Positions 9,649 to 18,818 of a stretch of 64,000 nucleotides of DNA are shown here, piece after piece. Position 1 is the first letter of the stretch, and each line of letters opens with the position of its first letter. The translations under genes and the position numbers were made by a program. The notes under the pieces were generated by a model. That model did not search any database. It was not told the DNA's origin and saw only the letters and a program-made list of their open reading frames with translations. The DNA is from an uncultured Bacilli bacterium (GTDB taxonomy: Bacteria > Bacillota_I > Bacilli_A > RF39 > UBA660): assembly GCA_934179675.1 (NCBI GenBank), contig CAKPQS010000001.1, positions 48,184 through 112,183 of the forward strand, written 5' to 3'.

Positions 9649-10113
9649 TTACATTAAAGTACTACCAATGCCACCATTTCTCTTACCAAAAGAATTATCA
9701 TCATCTATGGTTAAATAGTTCATAAACACCCCTTGAGCAAAACGAGTTCCTTTTTTTATTTCAAAATCATTATCAGATGTATTTTCAATAACAAAAATAA
9801 TATTTCCTTCATTATCTGGATTATTATAATAATCAGAATCAATGACACCGACGCTATTTTTTAAAACTAAACCATATTTAATTGCAAAGCTACTTCTAAT
9901 ATATAAATATAAAACATCTCTTTCTTCCATACAGGCTTTAACCCCAGTAAAAATTTTTAGACATTCTCCCTTTTTTATTATAAAATCAGAAGGTGCAAAA
10001 AAATCATAACCTGCACTTTTTTTAGTACTTCTAGAAGGTAAATCAAAATCGTATAATGATTTATCATAATTTTTTTCAAATTCATTTAAACTAACTTTTT
10101 CAAAACATCTCAT
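9649..10113 (-). CDS. dut: dUTP diphosphatase (trimeric dUTPase)
   Basis: Hydrolyses dUTP to dUMP, keeping uracil out of DNA and feeding thymidylate synthesis. All five trimeric dUTPase motifs are present in order: SAGYDFFAP (motif 1), IRSSFAIKYGL (2), GVIDSDYYNNPDNEG (3), KKGTRFAQGVF (4) and the glycine-rich C-terminal arm RNGGIGST (5). Motif 2 has RSSFA instead of the more usual RSGLA, and motif 3 carries a two-residue longer loop, as in some phage and Firmicute forms. It lies 4 bases downstream of spoVT. The roughly 35-residue segment before motif 1 is longer than in the E. coli enzyme. Confidence 0.92.
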   Translation of the reverse strand: MRCFEKVSLNEFEKNYDKSLYDFDLPSRSTKKSAGYDFFAPSDFIIKKGECLKIFTGVKACMEERDVLYLYIRSSFAIKYGLVLKNSVGVIDSDYYNNPDNEGNIIFVIENTSDNDFEIKKGTRFAQGVFMNYLTIDDDNSFGKRNGGIGSTLM

Positions 10114-10117
10114 AAAA

Positions 10118-10621
10118 TCACTCCTCTAAATATTTAGATATAAATTTAGAAACAAATTTACATAATTCGAAGTCATTATTCGTAATATCATCATCAAAAA
10201 TAACAACAATACCACAGACATCACTATTACTTATAATTGATGAATAACAATAATGATTAGAAAAAACATTTGAACAAATACAAATTTCCTTATTTCCTAT
10301 TTTACTTGTTCTAGAAAACATTAAAATATCCAAATCATCACTGATTTCTTTATCAATTAAATATTTATTTCCTGCAACTATTCTACTAGTATCAGTAATA
10401 ATAAAACTTTTTTTTGTATAACCTAAAACAGAATTAGCAAGCATATCAAATAAATCTTTTTTATCATCAAAAATATTAAATTTACTTAAAACAATATCTC
10501 TATCATTCATAAATATTTCTAAACTATCTCCTGCTTTTATTTTTAAATTTTTTCTTATTTCTTTTGGTAAAACTATTCGACCTAGTTCATCTATTCTTCT
10601 AACTACACCAGTAGATTTCAT
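10118..10621 (-). CDS. spoVT: AbrB-type regulator SpoVT
   Basis: N-terminal SpoVT/AbrB swapped-hairpin DNA-binding domain (MKSTGVVRRIDELGRIVLPKEIRKNLKI), followed by a region of about 110 residues consistent with the GAF-like domain of SpoVT. In Bacillus SpoVT tunes forespore (sigma-G) genes. Location immediately downstream of mfd is the conserved Bacillus arrangement, which supports SpoVT rather than AbrB. The start is the ATG at 10621; GTGAGG, six bases upstream, is the ribosome-binding site and includes an alternative GTG that I rejected. Whether the organism sporulates is unknown, so the actual regulon is uncertain. Confidence 0.85.
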   Translation of the reverse strand: MKSTGVVRRIDELGRIVLPKEIRKNLKIKAGDSLEIFMNDRDIVLSKFNIFDDKKDLFDMLANSVLGYTKKSFIITDTSRIVAGNKYLIDKEISDDLDILMFSRTSKIGNKEICICSNVFSNHYCYSSIISNSDVCGIVVIFDDDITNNDFELCKFVSKFISKYLEE

Positions 10622-10661
10622 TAAATGCCTCACTTTCTAAATATATTGTGAAACATTTATT

Positions 10662-13600
10662 TTATTTTATACTTTTTTTAACAAGTTTTACTAAATCAAT
10701 TAAATAATAGATATAATGTTTATCTAATTTAATAGTATCTAATGTAATTACTAAAGAGTTATCTTTCATGCTAAATCTAAACATTCTTGATAATTTATTA
10801 ACTTCCATAAATAATTCTTTACCATCAATTTTATTAGTAATATTTTTATTAAATATAACATCAACACTATTTCGGTTAATTTTAATTTTATCAACAATAT
10901 CTGTTGCCAATTTTTCAAACCATTCACTATACATATAAATAATTACATCATCATCTAATTTACCAAATCTATCAGTTAATTCTTTTTTAACTTTTTCAAG
11001 ACTTTCTAAAGAATCAATTGTATTAATTTTTTTATGAATTAATAATTTCATATCTGATTCTATTGCTAAATCATCACCAATACTACTTGGGGCATCAAGT
11101 AATGGCGATTCTTTAACTTCAACTTTTTCCTTACCATTTAAACGATCTATTTCTTCATTTAACATTTTCATAAATAGTTCAATACCAACATCATCAACAA
11201 AACCTGCTTGTTCACTACCAAGTATAGATCCAGCACCTCTTAATGACAAATCACGCATAGCAATAGAAAAACCACTTCCTAGTTCAGTGAACTCTTTTAT
11301 TGCTTTTAATCTTTTCATTGCAGTTTCATTTAAATTTTTATCCGGCTTATACATCAAATAACAATAAGCAACTTTATTACTACGACCTACACGGCCCCTT
11401 ATTTGATATAATTGAGATAAACCAAATCTATCAGAATCCATAATTATTAAAGTATTAACATTAGGTATATCAATTCCAGTTTCAATTATAGTAGTACAAA
11501 TCAAGCAATCGTATTCTTTATTAATAAACTTTTGCATAACATCTTCAAGCTCAATTTTAGACATTCTTCCATGAGCATGAACAATTTTTAATTCAGGAAT
11601 CAATTTCTTTATTTCATTCATTTTTTCTTCTATAGTTTCAACATAATTGTATAAAATAAATATTTGACCACCTCTAGATATTTCTTTATATATAGCATCT
11701 TTAATAATAGTTTTATTTTCTTTTAATACGTATGTTTGAACAGGATATCTATTAACCGGTGGTGTTTCAATTAATGATAAACTTCTTAATCCAGTCATCG
11801 ACATTTGCAAAGTACGTGGGATAGGAGTTGCTGATAGTGTTAAAACATCAATATTATTTTTATATGATTTAATTTTTTCTTTGTGTCGTACACCAAATCG
11901 TTGTTCTTCATCAACAACAAGTAAACCTAGATCTTTAAATACTACATCATTTGATAAAATACGATGCGTGCCAATAACTATATCTATTTCTCCTTTTCGT
12001 ATTTTTTCAATATTTGCGTCCATTATTTTTTTAGAAACAAATCTATTAATTAAACATATTTTTACGTCAAAATCTTTAAATCGTTCAACAGCATTTTTAT
12101 AATGCTGACTTGATAAAATAGTTGTCGGACATAAGAGCGCTACTTGTTTTGAAGAACAAACAGCCTTAAACATTGCTCTAAAAGCTACTTCTGTTTTTCC
12201 ATAACCAACATCACCACATAAAAGACGATCCATTGGATGGCTAGATTCCATGTCTTTTGATATTTCTTTTTCCACTTTTATTTGATCACTTGTTTCAGTA
12301 TAAGCAAAATCATTATCAAATTCTTCTTGTAATTCTTTATTGTCTAGAAACTTAAATCCAACTGACTTCTCTCTTTTAGCATACAACTCCAAAAGTTCTT
12401 TTGTCATTTCTTCAATATGTTTACGTGCTTTTGCTTTAGCTTTATTCCACTCACTTGATCCTAATTTATTAATTTTAGGCTTTACACCATCACCTGATGA
12501 ATATTTAGTAATAAATTCCATTTTTGATGCTGGAACATATAACTTATCATCCCCATCATAGTTGATTTGCAAATAATCTTTTTTTATACCATTTTTTACA
12601 AGTGTTTTAATTCCCATATATTTGCCAATTCCATAGGAAGAATGAACGACATAATCACCAACGTTTAATTTATTAAGATCTCTAATTTTTGTACCCATTT
12701 TAAAATTAGTTTTATATTGATAATTATCTTTGGAATTAAATATTTCAGTTTCTGAAATAACTACATAATCCTTAAATATGAAACCACTTTTTATGTCACC
12801 TATAATAAAATTAATTTTGCCTTTTACTAAATTATCTTCATCAGTTAAAATAGTATTTTCATTTTCTAAATCATTAATTAATTTATTAATTTTATTTAAA
12901 GAATTAATATAGATAATAATAATATAATTTTTTTTTATATATTCATTTAATCTTTTATTTATATCATCAATACCATTAAAAGGTGTAATATTAGCTGAAA
13001 TATATTTTTCACCTGATAATGAGTTTATATCTAACATATTTTGTAATTTAAAATCATTAATATCATGCATATATTTAAAAGATGCTGAAACATCATTTGA
13101 AATACTATATTCCATCATTTCGTTAACTAAATTAACATAAGAATCATTAAATCTTTCAAAATCATCAAAAACAACATTCTTATCTTTTAAATAATCAACA
13201 ATTCCTACAACATCTGTATAATCTTTCAAATTTTTTTGTAATCGATATTCAAAAGGCGCTGATTTAGTAGATAAAAATTCTGTATATGAAAATATATTAA
13301 TTTCTTTAACATTATCCTGTGACATTTGAGAATCAACATTAAAATATCTAATAGAATCAACTGTATCACCCCAAAATTCAACTCTTATAGGTTTATTATA
13401 ATTTATTGGAAAAACATCTACCACAAAACCTCTAACAGCTATTTCTCCTGTTTTATTAACAACACTTTCTCTTGAATATCCTAAATCATAAAGTTTGTTA
13501 ACAAGTTTATGAATATCTACTGTATCACCTAATTTTATTTTTAAATCAGATTTTTTATATAATTCAATAGTAGGTAAATATCGCAAATATCCCATCATGT

Positions 13601-13901
13601 TAGTTATAACAATTCGATTATTATTTTTAACTAATTCATTCATTGTTTCTAATCTTGTTACTTTCAATTCAGGACTAACTGCTATTGCTTCACTGGTCAA
13701 AAAATCATCCATAGGAAAAAACAAACATTCCACATGTTTGGAAATTGACTGAAAATAGGTATTTGCTTCATATAAGGTATTGCAAACAACTAATATAGAG
13801 CCATATTTTTTATATAATTCAATTATATATTCTGTTTTTAATTCTTCATTTAATCCATTTACCTTGCTAGGAAACTTTTTAATATCAAAAAGTTTTAACA
13901 T
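10662..13901 (-). CDS. mfd: Transcription-repair coupling factor Mfd
   Basis: ATP-dependent translocase that removes stalled RNA polymerase and recruits UvrA to lesions. N-terminal UvrB-homology region, then the RNA-polymerase-interacting CarD-like domain (LNVGDYVVHSSYGIGKYMGI), then an SF2 helicase core with Walker A GDVGYGKTEVAF, DEEQ box VVDEEQRFGV, LSATPIPRTL, the C-terminal helicase motifs IIETGIDIPNVNTLI and QIRGRVGRSNKVAYCYL, and the TRCF domain. The length of 1079 is slightly below the Bacillus protein. It lies between pth and spoVT, as in Bacillus. The cognate uvrB is on the other arm at 44 kb. Confidence 0.98.
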   Translation of the reverse strand: MLKLFDIKKFPSKVNGLNEELKTEYIIELYKKYGSILVVCNTLYEANTYFQSISKHVECLFFPMDDFLTSEAIAVSPELKVTRLETMNELVKNNNRIVITNMMGYLRYLPTIELYKKSDLKIKLGDTVDIHKLVNKLYDLGYSRESVVNKTGEIAVRGFVVDVFPINYNKPIRVEFWGDTVDSIRYFNVDSQMSQDNVKEINIFSYTEFLSTKSAPFEYRLQKNLKDYTDVVGIVDYLKDKNVVFDDFERFNDSYVNLVNEMMEYSISNDVSASFKYMHDINDFKLQNMLDINSLSGEKYISANITPFNGIDDINKRLNEYIKKNYIIIIYINSLNKINKLINDLENENTILTDEDNLVKGKINFIIGDIKSGFIFKDYVVISETEIFNSKDNYQYKTNFKMGTKIRDLNKLNVGDYVVHSSYGIGKYMGIKTLVKNGIKKDYLQINYDGDDKLYVPASKMEFITKYSSGDGVKPKINKLGSSEWNKAKAKARKHIEEMTKELLELYAKREKSVGFKFLDNKELQEEFDNDFAYTETSDQIKVEKEISKDMESSHPMDRLLCGDVGYGKTEVAFRAMFKAVCSSKQVALLCPTTILSSQHYKNAVERFKDFDVKICLINRFVSKKIMDANIEKIRKGEIDIVIGTHRILSNDVVFKDLGLLVVDEEQRFGVRHKEKIKSYKNNIDVLTLSATPIPRTLQMSMTGLRSLSLIETPPVNRYPVQTYVLKENKTIIKDAIYKEISRGGQIFILYNYVETIEEKMNEIKKLIPELKIVHAHGRMSKIELEDVMQKFINKEYDCLICTTIIETGIDIPNVNTLIIMDSDRFGLSQLYQIRGRVGRSNKVAYCYLMYKPDKNLNETAMKRLKAIKEFTELGSGFSIAMRDLSLRGAGSILGSEQAGFVDDVGIELFMKMLNEEIDRLNGKEKVEVKESPLLDAPSSIGDDLAIESDMKLLIHKKINTIDSLESLEKVKKELTDRFGKLDDDVIIYMYSEWFEKLATDIVDKIKINRNSVDVIFNKNITNKIDGKELFMEVNKLSRMFRFSMKDNSLVITLDTIKLDKHYIYYLIDLVKLVKKSIK

Positions 13902-13905
13902 ACAA

Positions 13906-14466
13906 TCATCCTTTTTTATTATATTTATTCATTAAATTATCAAAAGATAAAATAAAATAATCATCTAATATATTATTTGTTTCTTTTAAAACATCATCAA
14001 ATTTACATTTTTCGACATTTGAAAATTTACCCAATACAAAAGATACCATATCTGTATTATTTTTCGATAATCCTACTTTTAATCTTTTAAATTTGTCTGT
14101 TTTTAGATTATCAATAATATTTCTTATACCATTATGGCCACCACAAGAACCACTTTTTTTAAGTTTTACACTTCCAAGTTCGATATCTTTATCATCATAA
14201 ACAATCAATATATCATCTATATTAATTTTAAAATAGTTAACAAAAGATAAAACAACAGTTCCTGACAAGTTCATAAAACTGAGTGGTTTTAGAACAATAA
14301 CATCTTCATTTTGATATTTAATTAAAGAGTATTCGCCATTAAATTTTTTTTTATCAAATTTATAATTATGATAATTCATCCAATTATCTAAAACCATAAA
14401 TCCTACATTATGTCTTGTATTTTTATATTCATTACCGGGATTGCCCAAACCAACTAATAATTTCAT
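13906..14466 (-). CDS. pth: Peptidyl-tRNA hydrolase
   Basis: Cleaves peptidyl-tRNAs released by ribosome drop-off. The N-terminus GLGNPGNEYKNTRHNVGFMV contains the catalytic histidine; IVYDDKDIELGSVKLKKSGSCGGHNGIRNI is the second family signature. The length of 186 is normal. It overlaps rsmI by 4 bases and is followed 4 bases later by mfd, matching the pth-mfd-spoVT order in Bacillus (fin is missing between pth and mfd). Confidence 0.97.
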   Translation of the reverse strand: MKLLVGLGNPGNEYKNTRHNVGFMVLDNWMNYHNYKFDKKKFNGEYSLIKYQNEDVIVLKPLSFMNLSGTVVLSFVNYFKINIDDILIVYDDKDIELGSVKLKKSGSCGGHNGIRNIIDNLKTDKFKRLKVGLSKNNTDMVSFVLGKFSNVEKCKFDDVLKETNNILDDYFILSFDNLMNKYNKKG

Positions 14467-15278
14467 TTATTATCACCTATTCCATGAAATTCTTTATAAA
14501 CTTCATCTTTTTTTAAATTATATTTTTTAGCAATCATTTTTATTGCATCATTAGATTTCATACCATTATCGATTAATTCTTTTATTTCATCATTATAATT
14601 TTCATCTATTTCATCATTTATAGAACCACTAACAACTATAACAAATTGACCTTTTAAAACTATTTTATCAATTAATTGACTTATATTTCCTCTATAAATT
14701 TCTTCATATTTTTTAGATATTTCCCGGGAAATAGAAATATATCTGTCGCCAAAAACATTTTTCATATCTTCAAGTACTTCAATCAAACGGTGTGGTGCTT
14801 CATAAAAAATTAATGTATGTTTTATTTTTTTTAAATTTTCTAATTCTTTAATTCTTTTAAATTGTTTAGCATTTAAAAAACCATAAAAAGAAAAAGGAAG
14901 TGGTGCAATACCAGAAGCAATCAATGCCGGAAGTAAAGCATTTGCACCAGGAAGTGCTACTACATTAAATCCTTTATTACTAGCTTCCCTAACAATAACA
15001 TAACCAGGATCACTAATAATCGGGCATCCTTGGTCACTAACTATTCCAACATTTTGGCCATTTTCCAAACATTCTAAAACTTTATCAATGTTTTTTCTCT
15101 CATTTTGTTCATTATTTGAAATTAATTTTTTTGATATTTTATAATATGAAAGAAGTATACCAGTTTCTCTTGTATCTTCGCAAAACAACACATCAACTTT
15201 TTTTAATACATCGAGTGCTCTTATTGTAATATCATCCATATTTCCAATTGGAACAGGAATTAAATATAATGTAGGCAT
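14463..15278 (-). CDS. rsmI: 16S rRNA 2'-O-ribose C1402 methyltransferase RsmI
   Basis: Tetrapyrrole-methylase-fold enzyme that methylates the ribose of C1402 in 16S rRNA. Diagnostic segments: TLYLIPVPIGNMDDITIRAL, CEDTRETGILLSYY, GQNVGIVSDQGCPIISDPGY, VALPGANALLPALIASG and IFYEAPHRLIEVLEDM. The C-terminal 40 residues form a small helical domain typical of Bacilli RsmI. The coding sequence carries a perfect Noc-type palindrome at 14718-14733. It lies 9 bases downstream of the trmN6-like gene and overlaps pth by 4 bases. Confidence 0.96.
   Translation of the reverse strand: MPTLYLIPVPIGNMDDITIRALDVLKKVDVLFCEDTRETGILLSYYKISKKLISNNEQNERKNIDKVLECLENGQNVGIVSDQGCPIISDPGYVIVREASNKGFNVVALPGANALLPALIASGIAPLPFSFYGFLNAKQFKRIKELENLKKIKHTLIFYEAPHRLIEVLEDMKNVFGDRYISISREISKKYEEIYRGNISQLIDKIVLKGQFVIVVSGSINDEIDENYNDEIKELIDNGMKSNDAIKMIAKKYNLKKDEVYKEFHGIGDNK
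14718..14733. promoter_or_regulatory. Noc-binding site (NBS), perfect palindrome
   Basis: TATTTCCCGGGAAATA, 16 bp, fully palindromic and identical to the published Bacillus Noc consensus core ATTTCCCGGGAAAT. It lies inside rsmI. A CCCGGG core is very rare in this AT-rich sequence; the same 16-mer occurs again at 19382 and 37827. Confidence 0.82.
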
Positions 15279-15287
15279 AAAAACCTC

Positions 15288-15995
15288 CTAACTAAAATAA
15301 TTTTTTATTTCTTCTGTATATTCGCCATTTTCATAAACATATAATGGATCCATAATCTTTAGTCCTGGTTTACCATTTTTCATACCTTCTACTAATAAAA
15401 TATTAGCATTTTTCCCTTTATATGGGTAAACAAATCTTATTTTTTTAGGTTCAATATTATTTTTTCTCATAGTAAATAATATTTCCATTAAATTTTCAGG
15501 TCTATGAACAATAGCAACTATACCATTATTTTTAAGTATTTTTTTTGATATTAAAATAACATCATTATAATCTAAATAAAAGGAATGACGAGCAATTTTT
15601 TTAGATATTGTTTTACTTACATTATCACCACTAAAATATGGTGGATTACAAACAACAACATCAAATGAATCACTTTCTAAAGATTTATAAAATTCTTTTA
15701 TATCTTCATTATAAACTGTTATTTGGCTGTTCAAATTATTGATTTTAATACTTTCTAAAGAATTCAAATAACTTTCATTTTGTATTTCTACACCTATAAT
15801 TTTAGCATTTGTTCGCATAGACAAAAGGATTGATATTATGCCATTTCCACATCCTATATCCATAACATTATTAATTCTTTTATTTAATGTAACAAAATTC
15901 GCTAATAAAACAGAATCAAGTGAAAATTTAAAGCCATCAGTGTCTTGTACTATTTTCATTCCATCAAATCCCAATATATTATTAATTACTTTCAT
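15288..15995 (-). CDS. tRNA1(Val) A37 N6-methyltransferase-like protein (YabB/TrmN6 family)
   Basis: Class I SAM-dependent N6-adenine methyltransferase. The SAM loop is DIGCGNGIISILL, the acidic strand is GVEIQN, and the catalytic (D/N)PPY motif is CNPPYF. The N-terminus QDTDGFKFSLDSVLLANF is the conserved opening of the YabB/TrmN6 group. It lies between ricT and rsmI, the same place as Bacillus yabB. The intervening GIY-YIG gene (yazA) of Bacillus is missing. The exact tRNA target is assumed from the family. Confidence 0.88.
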   Translation of the reverse strand: MKVINNILGFDGMKIVQDTDGFKFSLDSVLLANFVTLNKRINNVMDIGCGNGIISILLSMRTNAKIIGVEIQNESYLNSLESIKINNLNSQITVYNEDIKEFYKSLESDSFDVVVCNPPYFSGDNVSKTISKKIARHSFYLDYNDVILISKKILKNNGIVAIVHRPENLMEILFTMRKNNIEPKKIRFVYPYKGKNANILLVEGMKNGKPGLKIMDPLYVYENGEYTEEIKNYFS

Positions 15996-16776
15996 TAATT
16001 TTTACCTCAATAATATTATTTCCAACGTCCACTTTAATAGTTCTTGAAAGTACATCAACACTAATAACTTTGCCTATTCCTTTTTCAGTTTCATAATTTT
16101 TACCAACATTTGGAAGTCCTTTTCTTTTTGAAGCATAAACATCATCTTCATACTTTAAGCAGCATAAAAGTCGACCACAAACTCCATTAATTTTCGAAGG
16201 ATTTAAAGCTATATTTTGATTTTTAGCCATATTAATAGAAACAGAATCAAATTCTTTTAAAAACCTGGCACAACAAAGTTCGCCACCACAAATACCAATG
16301 CCACCGATACAACCTGCTTTATCACGGACACCAATCTGTCTTAATTCAATTCTTGTCTTATATATTGATGCAAGATCACGCGCTAATTCTCTAAAATCGA
16401 CTCTAGAATCAGCAACAAAAAAAACTATTAATTGATCTCGCTCAAAAGTATATATAGCATTTATTGCATGCATATCAAGGTTATGTTTTTTAATAAGTTC
16501 TTTACATTTTTCAAGAGCATCTTTTGAATCATTTGTGTTTTTTTTGTCTTTTTCTATATCTTCAGAAGAAGCTATCCTAATTATATTTGTAATTTCATAA
16601 TTAATTTTTTTTATATCAATGTCAATTTTGTTAGTAACAATATTTCCTAAACATATACCATAATCTGAATTACATATAACCGACATTCCTTTACTGCATT
16701 CAAAGCCTTCAAAAGAATAATAACGAATTCTTTTAGTATATGAAAAACGTACACCAATCACTTCCACAATTAACAT
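15982..16776 (-). CDS. ricT: PSP1-domain Y-complex subunit RicT (YaaT)
   Basis: Homologue of Bacillus YaaT/RicT, part of the RicA-RicF-RicT complex that promotes RNase Y-dependent mRNA maturation and influences sporulation and competence phosphorelays. The conserved PSP1 region includes VFFVADSRVDFRELARDLAS and the cysteine cluster CIGGIGICGGELCCARFL plus NGVCGRLLCCLKYE, which ligates Fe-S clusters in the Bacillus complex. The ATG at 16776 is very close to the GGGAG ribosome-binding site; a GTG at 16767 is better spaced and aligns better with family N-termini, so the true start could be 9 bases shorter. It overlaps holB, as in Bacillus. Confidence 0.93.
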   Translation of the reverse strand: MLIVEVIGVRFSYTKRIRYYSFEGFECSKGMSVICNSDYGICLGNIVTNKIDIDIKKINYEITNIIRIASSEDIEKDKKNTNDSKDALEKCKELIKKHNLDMHAINAIYTFERDQLIVFFVADSRVDFRELARDLASIYKTRIELRQIGVRDKAGCIGGIGICGGELCCARFLKEFDSVSINMAKNQNIALNPSKINGVCGRLLCCLKYEDDVYASKRKGLPNVGKNYETEKGIGKVISVDVLSRTIKVDVGNNIIEVKINESN

Positions 16777-17672
16777 CTCCCTTCAAAGAGTAAGATAAGT
16801 CTTTCAATAAGTAAACTACCATTTATATTATATCGCAATTTATTCTTAATTAAAATAGTAGATTTTATTTTATTACTTATACTTTCCAAAGTATTATTAT
16901 TTTTTACATATTCCATAAGTTCACTTTTATTAAATGTATTTGTATCAAATGAAGAATATAATCTGATAATATCATAATAAAACAAAACTAAAATTTCTAA
17001 AAATAACTCAATATCATTTTTAACCATTTTACCAAAAAAAAGATTTGTTTTAGTTAATGCTAAAATTCCATTTTTTTCATAGCAATCAATAAAAAGTAAA
17101 ACTTTTTCCATTATTTTTTTTACATATTCATACATACTTTCATCTAAAGGTCTAGAACTATTTGATGCATAATAAATTATATTATAAACATCATCTATAT
17201 TTTTATCTAATGATTTAAATTTTAATTTAATAATCTGACATCTAGATAGTATCGTTGTCAAAAGTGCAAATCGATTTTCTGTAACTAATATTGCAAATAT
17301 ATTTTCTGCTGGTTCTTCAATAAATTTTAACAACGAGTTTGAACTAACTTCATTCATTTTATCAGCACCATATATAATATATACTTTCTTTTTTGAAACA
17401 AATGATTTAGTAAAAAATTTTTTTTGTAATTCATCTATTTGATTTTTTTTTATAACACCATTATCTGGTTTAATTATATAAATATCAGGATTATTATTTA
17501 TATCAATATCATTTTTATCAAGCAAATTTGAAACAAAAAATTGCAAAAATAAATCTAAATTATTATAATTTTTTGATTCTACAATGTACGCATGAGAAAA
17601 AGAATCATTTTCATGATTTTTCTTTATAAAATCATAAACTTTTTCTTGTTCATTTTTAAGTATATCAAACAT
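16770..17672 (-). CDS. holB: DNA polymerase III delta-prime subunit
   Basis: Clamp-loader subunit that works with DnaX and HolA to place the DnaN clamp. AAA+-like but without a functional P-loop. Visible: FSHAYIVESKN, IIKPDNGVIKKNQIDELQKKF, VYIIYGADKMNEVSSNSLLKFIEEPAENIFAILVT (spread over the core) and the sensor SRCQIIKL. Length 300. It sits directly before ricT, as in Bacillus holB-yaaT, and after bofA; tmk, yaaQ and yaaR, normally between bofA and holB, are missing. Confidence 0.93.
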   Translation of the reverse strand: MFDILKNEQEKVYDFIKKNHENDSFSHAYIVESKNYNNLDLFLQFFVSNLLDKNDIDINNNPDIYIIKPDNGVIKKNQIDELQKKFFTKSFVSKKKVYIIYGADKMNEVSSNSLLKFIEEPAENIFAILVTENRFALLTTILSRCQIIKLKFKSLDKNIDDVYNIIYYASNSSRPLDESMYEYVKKIMEKVLLFIDCYEKNGILALTKTNLFFGKMVKNDIELFLEILVLFYYDIIRLYSSFDTNTFNKSELMEYVKNNNTLESISNKIKSTILIKNKLRYNINGSLLIERLILLFEGRC

Positions 17673-17690
17673 CTTAAATCTCCTTAAGCA

Positions 17691-17876
17691 TTAAGCTACA
17701 AAAAATATACATATTAAAGATAACAAACCAGGAATATCAAATAAAATAAGCATTCCTAATGTATAATAATTAATGGGTATAACCATATTATAAGAAACAG
17801 CAAAAACATTATATGCATACAAAAGAATAAAACTTATAACAATTTTTTGAATTAATTTTATTATTTTTTTTAACAT
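17691..17876 (-). CDS. bofA: BofA-like small membrane protein
   Basis: A 61-residue protein with two hydrophobic segments: IQKIVISFILLYAYNVFAV and YTLGMLILFDIPGLLSLICIFFVA. The spacing, IPIN before the second helix and the DIPGL motif resemble pro-sigma-K processing inhibitor BofA (LPINxxT...GxPGxxxL). The position between recR and holB is that of bofA in Bacillus, which strengthens the call. The start is the ATG at 17876, with AGTAGGTG just upstream; the TTG at 17891 lies before this site and is rejected. No SpoIVFB or sigma-K is visible, so a role in sporulation is only inferred. Confidence 0.7.
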   Translation of the reverse strand: MLKKIIKLIQKIVISFILLYAYNVFAVSYNMVIPINYYTLGMLILFDIPGLLSLICIFFVA

Positions 17877-17912
17877 TTTGCACCTACTCAAATATATGAG
17901 CGAAAAAACAAA

Positions 17913-18518
17913 TTATTTACTATTAATTTGTTTTCTATCAGCAAGTGCTGTTTCTAAAGTTAATAAATCTAAATAATCCATATCAGCACCAAGAGGTACC
18001 CCATGTGCTAATTTTGAAATTGTTAGATTTTTTGATTGAAGTAATTTTGAAATATAAAGTGATGTAACTTCTCCATCAATATTAGGCTCAAGTGCAAGTA
18101 TAATTTCACGAGTATTATTGTCATCAATCATTTTTAATAATTTATCAATATTAAAATTACTATAATTACTATTTTGTATCAAATCATTTAAGACGAAATA
18201 TTTACCATTAAATGATCCTGTTTTTTCAAATAAAATAACATTTTTAGGCTTTTCTACAATACAAATAATAGAGCCATCACGTTCACTATCACTACAGATA
18301 TTACATATATCATCTTCAGAAAAATTATTGCATACTGAACATTTTCTAATATTTTTTTTAGCAGTTATTAAACTATCAGCAAATTTATTAATAAATTCTT
18401 CATCGCAATCAAGAGTCCACAAGGCCATTCTTTCAGCGCTTTTTTCACCAACACCTGGGATTTTCTTAAAACATTCAATTAAATCTTGGATTGATCTTGA
18501 ATAATTAACATAATTCAT
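17913..18518 (-). CDS. recR: Recombination mediator RecR
   Basis: Ring-shaped DNA-binding protein that helps RecA load at gaps with RecO and RecF. Order: helix-hairpin-helix region (IPGVGEKSAERMALW), the four-cysteine zinc motif CSVCNNFSEDDICNIC, then a TOPRIM domain with IVEKPKNVILFE and ALEPNIDGEVTSLYI, and the C-terminal LAHGVPLGADMDYLD Walker-B-like segment. At 201 residues it is standard. Its start abuts the stop of ebfC with a one-base overlap, preserving the dnaX-ebfC-recR operon. Confidence 0.97.
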   Translation of the reverse strand: MNYVNYSRSIQDLIECFKKIPGVGEKSAERMALWTLDCDEEFINKFADSLITAKKNIRKCSVCNNFSEDDICNICSDSERDGSIICIVEKPKNVILFEKTGSFNGKYFVLNDLIQNSNYSNFNIDKLLKMIDDNNTREIILALEPNIDGEVTSLYISKLLQSKNLTISKLAHGVPLGADMDYLDLLTLETALADRKQINSK

Positions 18519-18808
18519 TAAAATAAACCACTCATACCATTTGTATATTTACCCATTTTTTCTTCTGTCTTTTTATCAATTTTAGAAATAACATCATTAA
18601 AAGCAATTAGTAACATATCTTCAAGCATTTCTTTATCTTCCATAGCTTCATCTTTTATAGAAACACTTTCTATTTTTCTATTTCCATAAGCCTTAACTGT
18701 TACTAATTCTGAATTTCCTTCAAATAAAGTTTCATCAATAGCCTTTTTTTCTTTCATCATTTCACTTTGTAATTTTTGAGCTTGTCTAAGCATAGCTTGC
18801 ATGTTCAT
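18518..18808 (-). CDS. ebfC: YbaB/EbfC family nucleoid-associated protein
   Basis: Small dimeric DNA-binding protein of the YbaB/EbfC family, nearly always located between dnaX and recR, as here. The sequence MNMQAMLRQAQKLQSEMMKEK is the characteristic N-terminal helix; VTVKAYGNRKIESVSI and the helical C-terminus follow. The start is the ATG at 18808, with a strong AGGAGG 6 bases upstream; an upstream TTG at 18826 lies ahead of that site and is rejected. Length 96. Confidence 0.93.
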   Translation of the reverse strand: MNMQAMLRQAQKLQSEMMKEKKAIDETLFEGNSELVTVKAYGNRKIESVSIKDEAMEDKEMLEDMLLIAFNDVISKIDKKTEEKMGKYTNGMSGLF

Positions 18809-18818
18809 ATTGTTCCTC